Below are positions 45,262 to 54,245 of a stretch of DNA of 64,000 nucleotides, piece by piece. The stretch comes from Spirochaetaceae bacterium. Lineage in GTDB: Bacteria; Myxococcota_A; UBA9160; UBA4427. Numbering within the stretch: position 1 is the first letter of the stretch; each line of letters begins with the position of its first letter. The notes under the pieces were generated by a model. It ran no database searches and was not told the origin of the DNA. It was given only the letters and a program-made list of their open reading frames with translations. Made by a program: the position numbers and the translations under genes. The stretch covers positions 1-64,000 of the forward strand of contig JACKFD010000005.1 of the NCBI GenBank assembly GCA_020632655.1. The letters are read 5' to 3'.

Positions 45262-46040
45262 CGGAGGACTGGCGATCGGGACTCGCGGGGCGTGTCGCCT
45301 TCGTGAGTGGAGCGAGCCGCGGAATCGGCGCCGGGTTGGCCGAACGCTTCTCCGAGCTCGGCCTGCGCCTCGTGCTCTGCTCGCGGTCGAGGCCCGCGCT
45401 CGACGAGAGCGATCGCGTGCTGTCGCGGCAGCTCGACGTGCGCGACGAGTCGGCCCTCGAGGCGCTCGTCGGCGAGGCGGAGGCGCGGTTCGGCGCGATC
45501 GATCTCTGGGTGAACAACGCCGGCGTGCTCGAGCCGATCCGTCCCGTGCGCGACGTCGAAGTCGAAGAGTTCCGCGACCACATCGAGACCAACCTCGTCG
45601 GCGTGTTCATCGGCTCGCGATGCTATGTCCGACACCTGCATCGCCAGGGGCGCGGCGGTGTCCTGATCAACGTCTCGTCGGGCGCCGCCTGGAAGCCCTA
45701 CGCCGGGTGGGGCGCCTACTGCGCCGGCAAGGCCGGTGTCGAGCGACTGACCGAGGTCCTCGCGGTCGAGGAGGCCGCCCACGGACTGCGCGCCTACTCG
45801 GTCGCGCCGGGTGTCGTCGATACGCTGATGCAGACGCAGATCCGCGCGTCGAACGCTTCCGACTTCCCGGACGTCGAGCGCTTCCGCCAGCGAAAGCGCG
45901 ACGAGGCCTTCAACTCGCCGCGCCACGTCGCCGACGAGTTCCTGGCGATCGCCTTCGACCCGGCGAGCCGGCCCCGGGAGGTGGCGATCCAGGTGGCCTT
46001 CGACGGCCAGTCGACGGGTCCTTCGCGCGACGGGGCCTAG
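45258..46040 (+). CDS. short-chain dehydrogenase/reductase
   Basis: This 260-residue SDR has the cofactor motif SGASRGIG (17-24), NNAGV (86-90) and catalytic S140/S141, Y154 and K158 (GAYCAGKAG). It is translationally coupled to the upstream channel gene by a four-base overlap, but no shared function is evident. Fungal and bacterial relatives act as sepiapterin reductase- or ketoreductase-like enzymes. The substrate is unknown. Confidence 0.83.
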   Translation: MTEDWRSGLAGRVAFVSGASRGIGAGLAERFSELGLRLVLCSRSRPALDESDRVLSRQLDVRDESALEALVGEAEARFGAIDLWVNNAGVLEPIRPVRDVEVEEFRDHIETNLVGVFIGSRCYVRHLHRQGRGGVLINVSSGAAWKPYAGWGAYCAGKAGVERLTEVLAVEEAAHGLRAYSVAPGVVDTLMQTQIRASNASDFPDVERFRQRKRDEAFNSPRHVADEFLAIAFDPASRPREVAIQVAFDGQSTGPSRDGA

Positions 46041-46101
46041 CGGGACGTCCCGACGGCCGACGCCCGGGGCGCGCGACGCGCACGCGATCCCGTCGCGGGT
46101 C

Positions 46102-47106
46102 CTAGGGGGCCTCGCGCGGGATGCCGCGTCGCGGCTCGTCGACGGGCGCGTCGGGGCCTCGGCCCGCGTCCTGCCCGCCCGCGAGGATCCGCCAGACGAC
46201 GAAGACGCCGATCAGGCCGAGAGCGAGGGCAGCGAGCAGGCCCGCCCTTCGCAGGCGCGCGCGGGTCCGGCGTCGCGTCTCGATCGCCTGGATCCCGACC
46301 TCGGAGATCTCGACGGGCGCGGTCGCCTCGGGATCGACCTGCGTCGCATCCACGGGGATCGCGAGGATCTGCACCGTGATGTTGTCCGGCCCGCCGCGCT
46401 CGTTGGCGAGCTCGACGAGCGAATCGACCGCCTGCGCCGGCGACTCGGCCTGCACGATCGCCGCGATCTCGTCGTCGTCGACGACGCCGGACAGACCGTC
46501 GGAGCAGAGCACGAAGCGATCACCCGGCGCGACCTCGACGCCGGCGACGTCGACCTCGACCTCGGGCCCGACGCCGACGGAGCGCAGGATCTCGTTGCGG
46601 CGCGGGTGGTGCGCGGCCTCCTCGGCGGAGATCACGCCGCGGCGATGGAGATCGGCGACGTAGCTGTGGTCGATGGTCAGAGGCTCGAGCCGACCGCGCC
46701 GATAGCGGTAGGCGCGGCTGTCGCCGACGTGGGCGACCGTGCCGCGACCGCGCGCGTCGAGCAGCAGGGCCACGACGGTCGTGCCCATGCCGGAGAGCTC
46801 GGGCTCGCTCCGGGCCAGCTCGAAGATGCGCGCGTTGGCGGTCGTGATCGCCCGACTCAGCAGCTCGCCGGGGCTGCCCGAGCCGCGCTCCGAGAAGACG
46901 CGGCCGATCGTCTCGACGGCGGTCCCGCTGGCCGTCGCACCGCCGCGATGGCCGCCCATCCCGTCGGCGACCACGAGCAGCCGGCTGCCGTCCGCCGCCT
47001 CGAAGACCTCGCAGGCGTCTTCGTTGGCGGCGCGGACGAGACCCACGTCGGTCCGCGCCGCGACACGGAGGGCAGGCTCCGTCACCCCTTCGGTCGGCTC
47101 GGTCAT
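46102..47106 (-). CDS. PP2C-type Ser/Thr phosphatase with C-terminal membrane anchor
   Basis: This 334-residue protein carries the metal-dependent phosphatase motifs: RTDVGLVRAANEDA, LVVADGMGGHRGG, VAHVGDSRAYRYRRG, CSDGLSGVVDDDEI and GGPDNITVQIL. They supply all metal-binding aspartates. A linker (about 245-290) leads to a transmembrane helix (LLAALALGLIGVFVVWRIL) and a short tail. It would reverse Ser/Thr kinase signalling, possibly of the kinase at 23.4 kb. It lies 134 bases downstream of the histone-fold gene on the same strand. Confidence 0.9.
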   Translation of the reverse strand: MTEPTEGVTEPALRVAARTDVGLVRAANEDACEVFEAADGSRLLVVADGMGGHRGGATASGTAVETIGRVFSERGSGSPGELLSRAITTANARIFELARSEPELSGMGTTVVALLLDARGRGTVAHVGDSRAYRYRRGRLEPLTIDHSYVADLHRRGVISAEEAAHHPRRNEILRSVGVGPEVEVDVAGVEVAPGDRFVLCSDGLSGVVDDDEIAAIVQAESPAQAVDSLVELANERGGPDNITVQILAIPVDATQVDPEATAPVEISEVGIQAIETRRRTRARLRRAGLLAALALGLIGVFVVWRILAGGQDAGRGPDAPVDEPRRGIPREAP

Positions 47107-47240
47107 CGGGTCCCGTCGCAGGCGGCGAGGGGGAACGGCGCATGGCCACGCCGGCCCGCCACCGGCTGCCCGGAGGCGGCCCGGGCAGACCGGAGGAGCT
47201 GGGATCCGGCCGGATCCACGGAGAGGAGCTCGCTCCCGGG

Positions 47241-47429
47241 CTAGCTGAAGTCGCGGTCGAGCACCGTCTTGCGACCGTCCGCGCGGGCGCTCTCGATCGC
47301 CTGGTCGCACATCGCCCGGAGCCGATCCGAGAGCACGTCGAAGACGCCGGCGGAGGTCTTCATGTCTCCCTTGTTCTTGATGTACGTCTTGATCTTGGAG
47401 GCGACGACCAGCACTTCGTTGTCCGACAT
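47241..47429 (-). CDS. minimal bacterial histone-fold protein (Bd0055-like)
   Basis: This 62-residue protein resembles single histone folds of bacteria such as Bdellovibrio bacteriovorus Bd0055. Helix 1 is VLVVASKIKTYIKNKG and loop 1 carries MKTS. The long helix 2 is AGVFDVLSDRLRAMCDQAIESARADG. Loop 2 is the DNA-contact signature RKTV (53-56), and DRDF forms the short helix 3. The Arg-x-Asp pair R53/D60 matches the archaeal R-D clamp. It would coat or bend DNA as a dimer. It lies upstream of the PP2C gene on the same strand. Confidence 0.75.
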   Translation of the reverse strand: MSDNEVLVVASKIKTYIKNKGDMKTSAGVFDVLSDRLRAMCDQAIESARADGRKTVLDRDFS

Positions 47430-47728
47430 CTCTTGAGGCGTCCTTCCGCTTCGCGTGGGCAGTGGGGCTCCCGATGAAACTCGTTCGGTCGGGACGCGCT
47501 CGCTGCGTTCGGGCCGATCCGGGCCCTTGGGTCCCGGCCGGCTCGCTCCGGGCTCCACGCGGCGCCCGTCTGGGCCACACTGGGCCGATCGGGGATCGCG
47601 TGGGCCGCGTCGGGGCGGTCCGGCCGTCGCCCGCCGGGGTTCCTGCGGGTCGACGCCGGAGAATGCCCAAGATCGGCCCGAGCGCAACGGGAGGCCCGCA
47701 GACGAGCGCGGGCAGGCGGTCCAAACCC

Positions 47729-48970
47729 ATGGATTCACAGGACTTTCTCATTACCCAGGCGCGGCTCTGGGAGGGCTCCGGGGAGCGCCTGCCGGAGCGC
47801 CCGTCGCCGCTGCGGGTGCGCGACGGCCGGATCGTCGCGATCGGGCCCGCGGCGGGCGAGGGCGGCGGGACACCGCGCGAGATCGCGCTCCCGGGCCGCG
47901 TGCTCGTCCCCGGCCTGATCGACGCCCACGTCCATCTCGAGCTCGATCCGGGGCTGCGCACGCCGGCCGAGCAGCTCGCGGTTCCCGAGGCCGAGCGGCT
48001 CGCGGGGATGGCGGCGCGGGCCGAGGCGATGCTGCACGCCGGGATCACGACCGCCCGCGACTGCGGCGGCGGAGGGCATCGCGAGCACGCCCTGCGCGCG
48101 CGCATCGATGCCGGGCTCGCCCGGGGCCCGCGGCTGCTCTGCTGCGGCCAGCCTTTGACCACGCCCGGCGGGCACTGCTCCTTCTGGGGCGGTGAGGCGG
48201 GAAGCCGCGCCGAGATCGAGGCGGTCGTGTCCCGTCAGGTCGAGGCGGGGAGCGACTGGATCAAGCTCGTGGCGACGGGCGGCGTCTACACCCCCGGCAG
48301 TCGTGCCCGCGACGCGCAATTCGACCTCGCTTCGATGCGCGTCGCCGTCGAGGCGGCCGCGCGGGCGGGGCGGTCGGTTGCGGCCCACTGCCACGGGACC
48401 GGGGGCCTCGGTCTCGCCGTGCAGGCCGGCGTCCGGACCCTCGAGCATGCGTCCTTTGCCGGCGCGGACGGCTTCGGGACGGCGCTCGACGCGGATTTGA
48501 TGGCGGAGATGGCGCGGCGCGAGCTGTGGGTGTCGCCGACGGTGAACGCGGGCTGGGGGCGCCGCATCGAGGACGAGCGCGGCGAGCCGACCGACTTCTT
48601 CCGGCGCATGGCGGGATGCCTGCGCCGGCAGCGCGACCACGGCATCCGTTTCATCGCCTCGACCGACGCGGGCATCCCCGGCGTCGCCCACGCCGACCTC
48701 GTCGACGGGCTGCTCGCCTTCGCACGTTATGCGGACCTACGTCCCGTGGACGTGCTGCGTGCGGCGACCTCCGAGGCGGCGCGGGCGCTTCGGATCGACG
48801 ACGAGACGGGTCGCCTTTCGCCCGGGCTGTCGGCGGACCTGCTCGTGCTCGCGGGGAATCCGCTCGAGGATCTCGCCGTGCTGCGGGATCCCGAGGTCGT
48901 CGTGTTCCGGGGGCAGTGGCTGGATCGCGCGGCGCGGGGTGCGCTCGCGGTCGGAGGCGCCGGGCGATGA
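47729..48970 (+). CDS. amidohydrolase family protein (imidazolonepropionase-like)
   Basis: This 413-residue metal hydrolase has the layout of the imidazolonepropionase/prolidase-type amidohydrolases. Metal ligands lie in GLIDAHVHLE (H-x-H). DWIKLVATGG carries a lysine at the carboxylated position, and AAHCHG, EHASFAG and STDAGIPG follow. The C-terminal barrel half ends with LSADLLVLAGNPLEDL. There is no signal peptide. It overlaps the GluQRS gene by four bases. ATG 47729 is chosen, but an in-frame ATG at 47663 is possible. Confidence 0.85.
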   Translation: MDSQDFLITQARLWEGSGERLPERPSPLRVRDGRIVAIGPAAGEGGGTPREIALPGRVLVPGLIDAHVHLELDPGLRTPAEQLAVPEAERLAGMAARAEAMLHAGITTARDCGGGGHREHALRARIDAGLARGPRLLCCGQPLTTPGGHCSFWGGEAGSRAEIEAVVSRQVEAGSDWIKLVATGGVYTPGSRARDAQFDLASMRVAVEAAARAGRSVAAHCHGTGGLGLAVQAGVRTLEHASFAGADGFGTALDADLMAEMARRELWVSPTVNAGWGRRIEDERGEPTDFFRRMAGCLRRQRDHGIRFIASTDAGIPGVAHADLVDGLLAFARYADLRPVDVLRAATSEAARALRIDDETGRLSPGLSADLLVLAGNPLEDLAVLRDPEVVVFRGQWLDRAARGALAVGGAGR

Positions 48971-49965
48971 GCGGGGCGACTCTCGGTGGACGGATCCGTC
49001 CGGCGCGCGGGCGCTTCGCACCCTCGACGACGGGGGGCGTGCATCCGGGGACGCTGCTCGCGGGGCTGCTCTGCTGGCTCGACGCGCGCTCGCGCGGGGC
49101 GGAGGTCTGGCTGCGGCTCGAGGATCTCGATCGCGAGCGCACGCGCGAGGGCTACGTCGAGGCGATGCGTCGCGATCTCGCGTGGTTCGGCCTCGAGTGG
49201 GATGCGGAGAGCCTGCAGTCGTCTCATCACGATCGACACGAGGCCGCCCTCGAGGCGCTCGTCGCCGCGGGGCGCGTCTACGCCTGCGACTGCTCGCGTG
49301 CGACGATCCGCCAGGAGGGGGTTCGCGCTCCGGACGGCTCGTTCCGCTACCCGGGCACCTGCCGTGCGCAGGTCGTCCAGCCCTCGAGCTGGCGAACGAC
49401 GGACCGACCGCTGCGGCTACGGCTCGAGTCGGCCTTCGTCCCCTTGCTCGACGAGTCGGGGCTCGACCTGTCCGGCGATGCGGCTGCGCTCTTCGGGGAC
49501 CCGATCCTGCGGCGGCGCGACGGCGCCTTCGCCTATCACTTCGCCTCCGTCGTCGACGACGCGGCTTCGGGTGTCGGGCGCGTCGTGCGCGGCCGGGACC
49601 TCGCTCCCTCGACGATCCTGCAGGTGGCGCTGCAGCGCGCGCTCTCGCTCCCGACCCCCGCCTACCGCCATCATGGTCTCTTCCTCGAGCGCGACGGCGA
49701 GAAGCTCTCGAAGCTGCACGGCGCCGTCGACGTCGCCACCCTGCGTCGGCACTACGCGGCGGAGGCGCTCTGCGGGCTGCTGGCGGGCTTCGTGGGCCTC
49801 CTCCCGGCCGGAGAGGCCTGTCGGCCTGCGGATCTGGTCGCCGGCTTCGACTGGGCGCGCGTGTCGTCGGTCGACGTCGAGCTGCACTGGGACGAGGGGC
49901 AGGGGCTTCGGGCGGCGGCGACCTCCGATCGCGATCGATCCCGGCCGCCGGCGGGTGCTTGCTAG
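48967..49965 (+). CDS. gluQ: glutamyl-Q tRNA(Asp) synthetase
   Basis: GluQRS attaches glutamate to the queuosine of tRNA(Asp). This 332-residue protein has the catalytic half of GluRS only. RFAPSTTGGVHPGT corresponds to the HIGH region, and LRLEDLDRERTR contacts ATP and glutamate. Zinc ligands are CDC with later YPGTC. EKLSKLHGA is the KMSKS loop. No anticodon-binding domain is present, which separates it from GltX. The Gly-Gly-Val before the HIGH histidine differs from the common SPTGPLH. It is coupled to the amidohydrolase gene by overlap. Confidence 0.85.
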   Translation: MSGATLGGRIRPARGRFAPSTTGGVHPGTLLAGLLCWLDARSRGAEVWLRLEDLDRERTREGYVEAMRRDLAWFGLEWDAESLQSSHHDRHEAALEALVAAGRVYACDCSRATIRQEGVRAPDGSFRYPGTCRAQVVQPSSWRTTDRPLRLRLESAFVPLLDESGLDLSGDAAALFGDPILRRRDGAFAYHFASVVDDAASGVGRVVRGRDLAPSTILQVALQRALSLPTPAYRHHGLFLERDGEKLSKLHGAVDVATLRRHYAAEALCGLLAGFVGLLPAGEACRPADLVAGFDWARVSSVDVELHWDEGQGLRAAATSDRDRSRPPAGAC

Positions 49966-50038
49966 AGTCGGCGCTTCGCGAGGCGCCCCGCGGCGACCGC
50001 TTCCGGGCGCCGGGGCTCGCGGATCGAAGGAGTGTCGA

Positions 50039-50776
50039 ATGGGCCTGCTTTCCGGGAAATGCATCGTCATCACGGGCGCCGCGCAGGGCATGGGGGCAGT
50101 CCATGCGGAGCGCTGCGTCGCGGAGGGCGCGAGCGTCGTACTGACGGATCTGCAGGCCGAGGCCGGTCGCAAGCTCGCGTCGCGGCTCGGCGACGCGGCG
50201 GTCTTCGCGGAGCAGGACGTGACGAGCGAGGCGGACTGGGATCGCGTGGTCGCCCTCGCGAAGGAGCGCTTCGGGCGCCTCGACGGTCTCGTGAACAACG
50301 CCGCGATCTGGTGGGTGACGCCGCTGCTCGACGAGCGCGTCGACCGGCTCCGCAAGATGCTCGAGGTGAACGTGATCGGCAGCTTCCTCGGCGTGCAGAA
50401 GGTCGCGCCGGCGATGCGCGACTCGGGCGGGGGCTCGATCGTCAACCTCTCGTCGATCGCGGGCACGCGGGGCATCCCCGAGCACGGCGCCTACGGTACG
50501 TCGAAGTGGGCGGTGCGCGGTCTCTCGAAGGTGGCGGCGAAGGAGCTCGGTGCGTGGAACATCCGCGTCAACTCGGTGCATCCCGGCGCGGTCGAGGGAA
50601 CGGGCATGTTCCTGGTGCCCGAGAGCGACTACGAGACGATGTTCGCGGAGCAGCCGCTGCGTCGGCCGGGCTCGCGAGAGGAGATCTCGGGGCTCGTGAT
50701 CTTCCTGCTCTCCGATCTGTCGAGCTACGTGACCGGCCACGAACACGTGATCGACGGCGGCCGCACGGTCTGGTAG
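50039..50776 (+). CDS. short-chain dehydrogenase (hydroxysteroid dehydrogenase-like)
   Basis: This 245-residue SDR has cofactor motif TGAAQGMG (12-19), NNAAI (86-90) and catalytic S138/S139, Y152 and K156 (AYGTSKWAV). The GMG and WAVRGLSK segments are common in 3-alpha/20-beta-hydroxysteroid dehydrogenases. The ATG follows GAAGGAG. It stands 73 bases after gluQ. The substrate is unproven, but a steroid or similar alicyclic alcohol fits. Confidence 0.85.
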   Translation: MGLLSGKCIVITGAAQGMGAVHAERCVAEGASVVLTDLQAEAGRKLASRLGDAAVFAEQDVTSEADWDRVVALAKERFGRLDGLVNNAAIWWVTPLLDERVDRLRKMLEVNVIGSFLGVQKVAPAMRDSGGGSIVNLSSIAGTRGIPEHGAYGTSKWAVRGLSKVAAKELGAWNIRVNSVHPGAVEGTGMFLVPESDYETMFAEQPLRRPGSREEISGLVIFLLSDLSSYVTGHEHVIDGGRTVW

Positions 50777-50831
50777 TCGACCGCCCTCCGGATCAGCACG
50801 CCGGCCCCGCGCGCCATCGGCCTCGAGGGGA

Positions 50832-52109
50832 TCAGCGCAGCCCGATCTCGAGCAGCGAGAGCTCGGCGGGCACACCGACCCGGAGCGGGAAGCCGTAGAA
50901 GCCCGTGCCGCGATGGACGTAGAGGCGGCTCGTGCCCCGCGCGAAGAGACCCTGATCCGGCCATCGCGTGCGCGAGAGCACGGTCCAGTCGAGCCCGAGC
51001 GACACGAGGCCGAGATGTCCGCCGTGGGTATGGCCGGAGAGGACGAGGTCGACCTCGTCCTCGGGCAGCGCGTGGAAGCCCGACGGGTCGTGCAGCAGCA
51101 GCAGTCGGAGGTGTCCGGCGCGGCGTGGGAAGCGATCCAGCAGACCGGCGAGGTGCTCGCGCCGCTCGCTCGAGCGGTAGTCGGCACCCACGATCTGGAC
51201 CGGTCCGACCGGGGTCTCCAGGCAGGCCTCGTCGTCGACGAGGAGCCGGATGCCGTGGACGGCCATCGCGCGCCGCACGGTCTCGGGCGCCTCGTGGTCG
51301 TGGTTGCCGAAGATCGCGATGCATCGATCGGCCATGGCAGCCAGCGGCTCGAGTGCCGCCTCCAGACAGCCCGGCGTGCCCATGCTCTCCATCGTCAGGA
51401 AGTCTCCGGTCAGGACGACGAGGTCGGGCTCGCGCGCGACGAGCGAAGCGATCCGCTCGCGCAGGCGCCGCACGCTCTGCCAGGGCCCCAGATGCGTGTC
51501 CGTCAGCTGCACCAGGCGCAGCGGTCGATCGCGCAGCGGCGTCGGCTCGCTGCCGCGGAAGCGTTCGACCGGCACGCGCGAGAGCTCCCGTGGTCCGACG
51601 TCGCCGAGCCGGAAGCGCACGGTCTCCGGACGCACGGCGATCGAGGTCGCGATCGAGGCGACGGCCACCGCGAGGGGCAGCGCCTCCACGAAGGGCAGGA
51701 CCGTGAGCGCCCCCGTCCAGTCGAGGGCCTGGCAGAGCAGGCGCAGGGGCAGCAGGACGAGCAGCCAGGGCCCCGCGAGCATGCCGCCTGCGATGAAGGT
51801 CTGGGCCGGCACGGAAACGGCCCATCGGAACAGCGAGCTGCGCATGCGCGCACGCACGAGATGCGCGAGCTGGACCGCCGCCGCCGCCATCGAGTACGCG
51901 AAGAGGAGGTCGAGTCCCGCCGCGACGCCCGGCGGAAAGAGCATCCGGAGCCGGCCGTGCAGCACGAGCGCGGCCGGCAGCGAGAGGGTCAGCAGGACGG
52001 CCGCGAAGATCGCGTAGACCCGCCCGCGCGCGATCGCCGCATAACAAGGAACACCGACCCACGTCGCGATCGCGAGGGTCGGGAAGATCCAGCCGAGCTC
52101 GTTCGTCAT
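50832..52109 (-). CDS. membrane-bound metallophosphoesterase (calcineurin-like)
   Basis: This 425-residue protein has four or five transmembrane segments in its first 150 residues. A metallophosphoesterase domain follows: QLTDTHLG (D-x-H), VLTGDF, FGNHDHE (GNHD) and LSGHTHGGHLG. It resembles YkuE/YaeI phosphodiesterases of membrane lipids such as UDP-diacylglucosamine hydrolase relatives. The frame is open further upstream to 52619, but the ATG at 52109 starts the first transmembrane segment. It is divergent from the GST gene. Confidence 0.87.
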   Translation of the reverse strand: MTNELGWIFPTLAIATWVGVPCYAAIARGRVYAIFAAVLLTLSLPAALVLHGRLRMLFPPGVAAGLDLLFAYSMAAAAVQLAHLVRARMRSSLFRWAVSVPAQTFIAGGMLAGPWLLVLLPLRLLCQALDWTGALTVLPFVEALPLAVAVASIATSIAVRPETVRFRLGDVGPRELSRVPVERFRGSEPTPLRDRPLRLVQLTDTHLGPWQSVRRLRERIASLVAREPDLVVLTGDFLTMESMGTPGCLEAALEPLAAMADRCIAIFGNHDHEAPETVRRAMAVHGIRLLVDDEACLETPVGPVQIVGADYRSSERREHLAGLLDRFPRRAGHLRLLLLHDPSGFHALPEDEVDLVLSGHTHGGHLGLVSLGLDWTVLSRTRWPDQGLFARGTSRLYVHRGTGFYGFPLRVGVPAELSLLEIGLR

Positions 52110-52183
52110 CCAGGCGATCCGTTCCGGCGCGTTCCGCGGCGCGCTATCGTCGCACGACCTGCGCCCCTGGTCGAGGCGTCCAC

Positions 52184-52795
52184 TTGCTCCGTCTCTACGA
52201 CTTCCACGAGTCCGGCAACGGCTACAAGGTCCGCCTGCTCCTGGCCTGGCTCGGTCTCCCGTACGAACGCGTCGAGCTCGACATCCTGCGTGGTGAGACC
52301 CGTCGCCCGGAATTCCTGGCGCTGAACCCGAACGGTCGGATTCCGCTCCTGGTGCTCGAGGACGGGCGTCGGCTGGCCGAGTCGAACGCGATCCTCTTCC
52401 ACCTCGCGCAGGGCACGCCCTTCTGGCCGACTTCTGCCTTCGAGCAGGCCGAGGTGCTGCAGTGGATGTTCTTCGAGCAGTACAGCCACGAGCCCTACGT
52501 CGCCGTCGTCCGCTTCTGGACCTTCGCCGGCCAGCTCGAGGCGCATGCGGCCGAGCTGCCCGAGCGACGGCGTCGGGCCGAGGCGGCCCTCGACGTGATG
52601 GAGGGGCATCTCGCGGCACGCTCGTATTTCGTGGGCGAGCGCTGCTCGATCGCGGACGTGGCGCTCTACGCCTACACGCACGTCGCGCACGAGGGTGGCT
52701 TCGACCTCGCGGCGCGGCCTGCGATCCGGGCCTGGCTCGAACGCGTCGCGTCGCAGCCCGGGACCGTCGCGATCGACGCCGTCGGGCCCGATTGA
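52184..52795 (+). CDS. glutathione S-transferase
   Basis: This 203-residue protein has the thioredoxin-like N-terminal domain (MLRLYDFHESGNGYKVRLLLAWLGLPYERVELD). The glutathione-binding NPNGRIPLLVLEDGRRLAESNAIL (cis-Pro and E-S) follows. The helical C-terminal domain has CSIADVALYAYTHVA. It starts with TTG, with weak ribosome binding. It may detoxify electrophiles. Next to an epoxide- or quinone-type reductase gene, a role in aromatic or lipid breakdown is possible. Confidence 0.87.
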   Translation: MLRLYDFHESGNGYKVRLLLAWLGLPYERVELDILRGETRRPEFLALNPNGRIPLLVLEDGRRLAESNAILFHLAQGTPFWPTSAFEQAEVLQWMFFEQYSHEPYVAVVRFWTFAGQLEAHAAELPERRRRAEAALDVMEGHLAARSYFVGERCSIADVALYAYTHVAHEGGFDLAARPAIRAWLERVASQPGTVAIDAVGPD

Positions 52796-52844
52796 GTGTT
52801 TCGCGGGCCTTCGCCCGCGTTCGCGCCCGCTCGCCTCTCGTCGG

Positions 52845-53831
52845 TCAGGCCACGTTCCCCGTCGTCAGCACCAGCTTGCCCGTCGTCGCCCGGCTCTCGA
52901 GCTCGTCATGGGCGCGCCGGGCGGCTTCGAGCGGATGGCGCGCGCCGATGCGCTGGACGAGCTCGCCCCGGGCGACCGCTTCGAAGACGGCGTCCGCGCG
53001 GCCTTCGAGCGACGCGCGGTCGGCGACGTAGTGCCCGAGGGAGGGGCGGGTCACGAAGAGCGAGCCCAGGTCGTTCAGCCGGTTCAGGTCGAAGGGCGGG
53101 ACGGGCCCGCTCGCCTGCCCGTAGAGGCAGAGCAGTCCCCGCGATCGGAGGGATGCGAGGCTGCCCTCGAAGGTCGCGCGGCCGACCGCGTCGTAGACCA
53201 CGTCGACCCCGCGTCCGTCCGTGAGCGCGCGCGTCCTGGCCGCGAAGTCTTCCTCGTCGTAGAGGATCACGTCGCTCGCCCCCGCGGTCCGAGCGAGCTC
53301 CGCCTTCGTCATCGTGCCGCAGGTCGCGATCACACGGGCCCCCGCCCGGACGAGCATCTGCACGAGCAGGCCGCCGGTCCCACCCGCCGCTGCATGCACG
53401 AGCGCCACGTCCCCGGGCCGCGTCTCCCGCACGCCGTGCGTCAGGTAGTGCGCCGTCATGCCCTGCAGCAGGGTGGCCGCCGCGAGCTCCTCGGAGACCG
53501 CATCGGGGAGGGCGACGAGACGCTCGGCCGGGACGAGCATGGCGTCCGCGTAGCTGCCCGGGGCCATCGCCCAGGCGACGCGATCCCCGACACACCAGCG
53601 CGTCACCCCGTCGCCCACGGCCTCGACGCGACCCGCCCCTTCGAGGCCGAGGGTGAAGGGAAGCGGGACGCGGTAGAGGCCGCTGCGCTGATAGGTGTCG
53701 ATGTAGTTGACACCGGCGGTCGAGATCGCCACGCGAACCTCGCCCGCGCCGGGCTCGGGGACGTCGATCTCCGCGAGCTCGAGGCGATCCGAGGCTCCGG
53801 GCTCACGGATGCGGATGGCGCGGCTCTTCAT
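52845..53831 (-). CDS. NADPH:quinone oxidoreductase (zinc-less MDR)
   Basis: This 328-residue medium-chain reductase has the GroES-like half with GVNYIDTYQRSGLYRVPLPFTLGLEGAG. The Rossmann half has AAAGGTGGLLVQMLVRAGARVIATCGT. There are no structural zinc cysteines, as in Qor. Quinone or enal reduction with NADPH is expected. It is convergent with the GST gene and 33 bases after the IsdG-like gene on the same strand, probably one transcript. Confidence 0.9.
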   Translation of the reverse strand: MKSRAIRIREPGASDRLELAEIDVPEPGAGEVRVAISTAGVNYIDTYQRSGLYRVPLPFTLGLEGAGRVEAVGDGVTRWCVGDRVAWAMAPGSYADAMLVPAERLVALPDAVSEELAAATLLQGMTAHYLTHGVRETRPGDVALVHAAAGGTGGLLVQMLVRAGARVIATCGTMTKAELARTAGASDVILYDEEDFAARTRALTDGRGVDVVYDAVGRATFEGSLASLRSRGLLCLYGQASGPVPPFDLNRLNDLGSLFVTRPSLGHYVADRASLEGRADAVFEAVARGELVQRIGARHPLEAARRAHDELESRATTGKLVLTTGNVA

Positions 53832-53864
53832 GGAACGTCTCCCTGCGGCGCCCTCGGCTCCGAC

Positions 53865-54167
53865 TCAGAGGATCGCTTCGAAGCCCTCGAAGACCGGGTG
53901 TCCGAGATAGGTGCCACTCGGCGCGCGGGCCTGGGCGTGGGCCTTGCGGAAGGACTCGCTCTCGGTCCAGGCCCGGAAGGCGGCCTCGTCCTTCCAGACC
54001 GTATGCGACGCGTAGAGCGAGCACTCGTCGTCCTGCGGGCCGCGCAGCAGATGGAAGGACTCGAAGCCCGGGACGCCGTCGAGATGCGACTCGCGCTCCC
54101 GCCAGAGCTTCTCGAAGTCCCCTTCGCGCCCGCGCGCGATGCGGAAACGGTTCATCGCGATGTACAT
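53865..54167 (-). CDS. IsdG-like heme monooxygenase / ABM-fold protein
   Basis: This 100-residue protein has a GAGGAGG ribosome binding site. The opening YIAMNRFRIARGREGDFEKLWRERESHLDGVPGFESFHLLRG and the later FRAWTESESFRKAHAQA match the IsdG group. Its N7, W68 (FRAW) and H77 triad is required for heme breakdown. It would release iron or act as an antioxidant enzyme. Dimeric ABM-type monooxygenases without heme are the alternative. A perfect palindrome lies just upstream. Confidence 0.78.
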   Translation of the reverse strand: MYIAMNRFRIARGREGDFEKLWRERESHLDGVPGFESFHLLRGPQDDECSLYASHTVWKDEAAFRAWTESESFRKAHAQARAPSGTYLGHPVFEGFEAIL

Positions 54168-54179
54168 GCGTCGCCTCCT

Positions 54180-54193
54180 CGATGTCGACATCG
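54180..54193. promoter_or_regulatory. 14-bp palindrome upstream of the IsdG-like gene
   Basis: CGATGTCGACATCG is a perfect palindrome immediately before the GAGGAGG site of the IsdG-like gene. A partial copy (ATGTCGGTGTCGG) follows. It could be an operator for an iron- or redox-responsive repressor. The sequence does not match a Fur box. Confidence 0.35.
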
Positions 54194-54245
54194 ATGTCGG
54201 TGTCGGGCGCGGCGCGAAGCTAGCGCAGCGCTCGCGCGATCCGGG

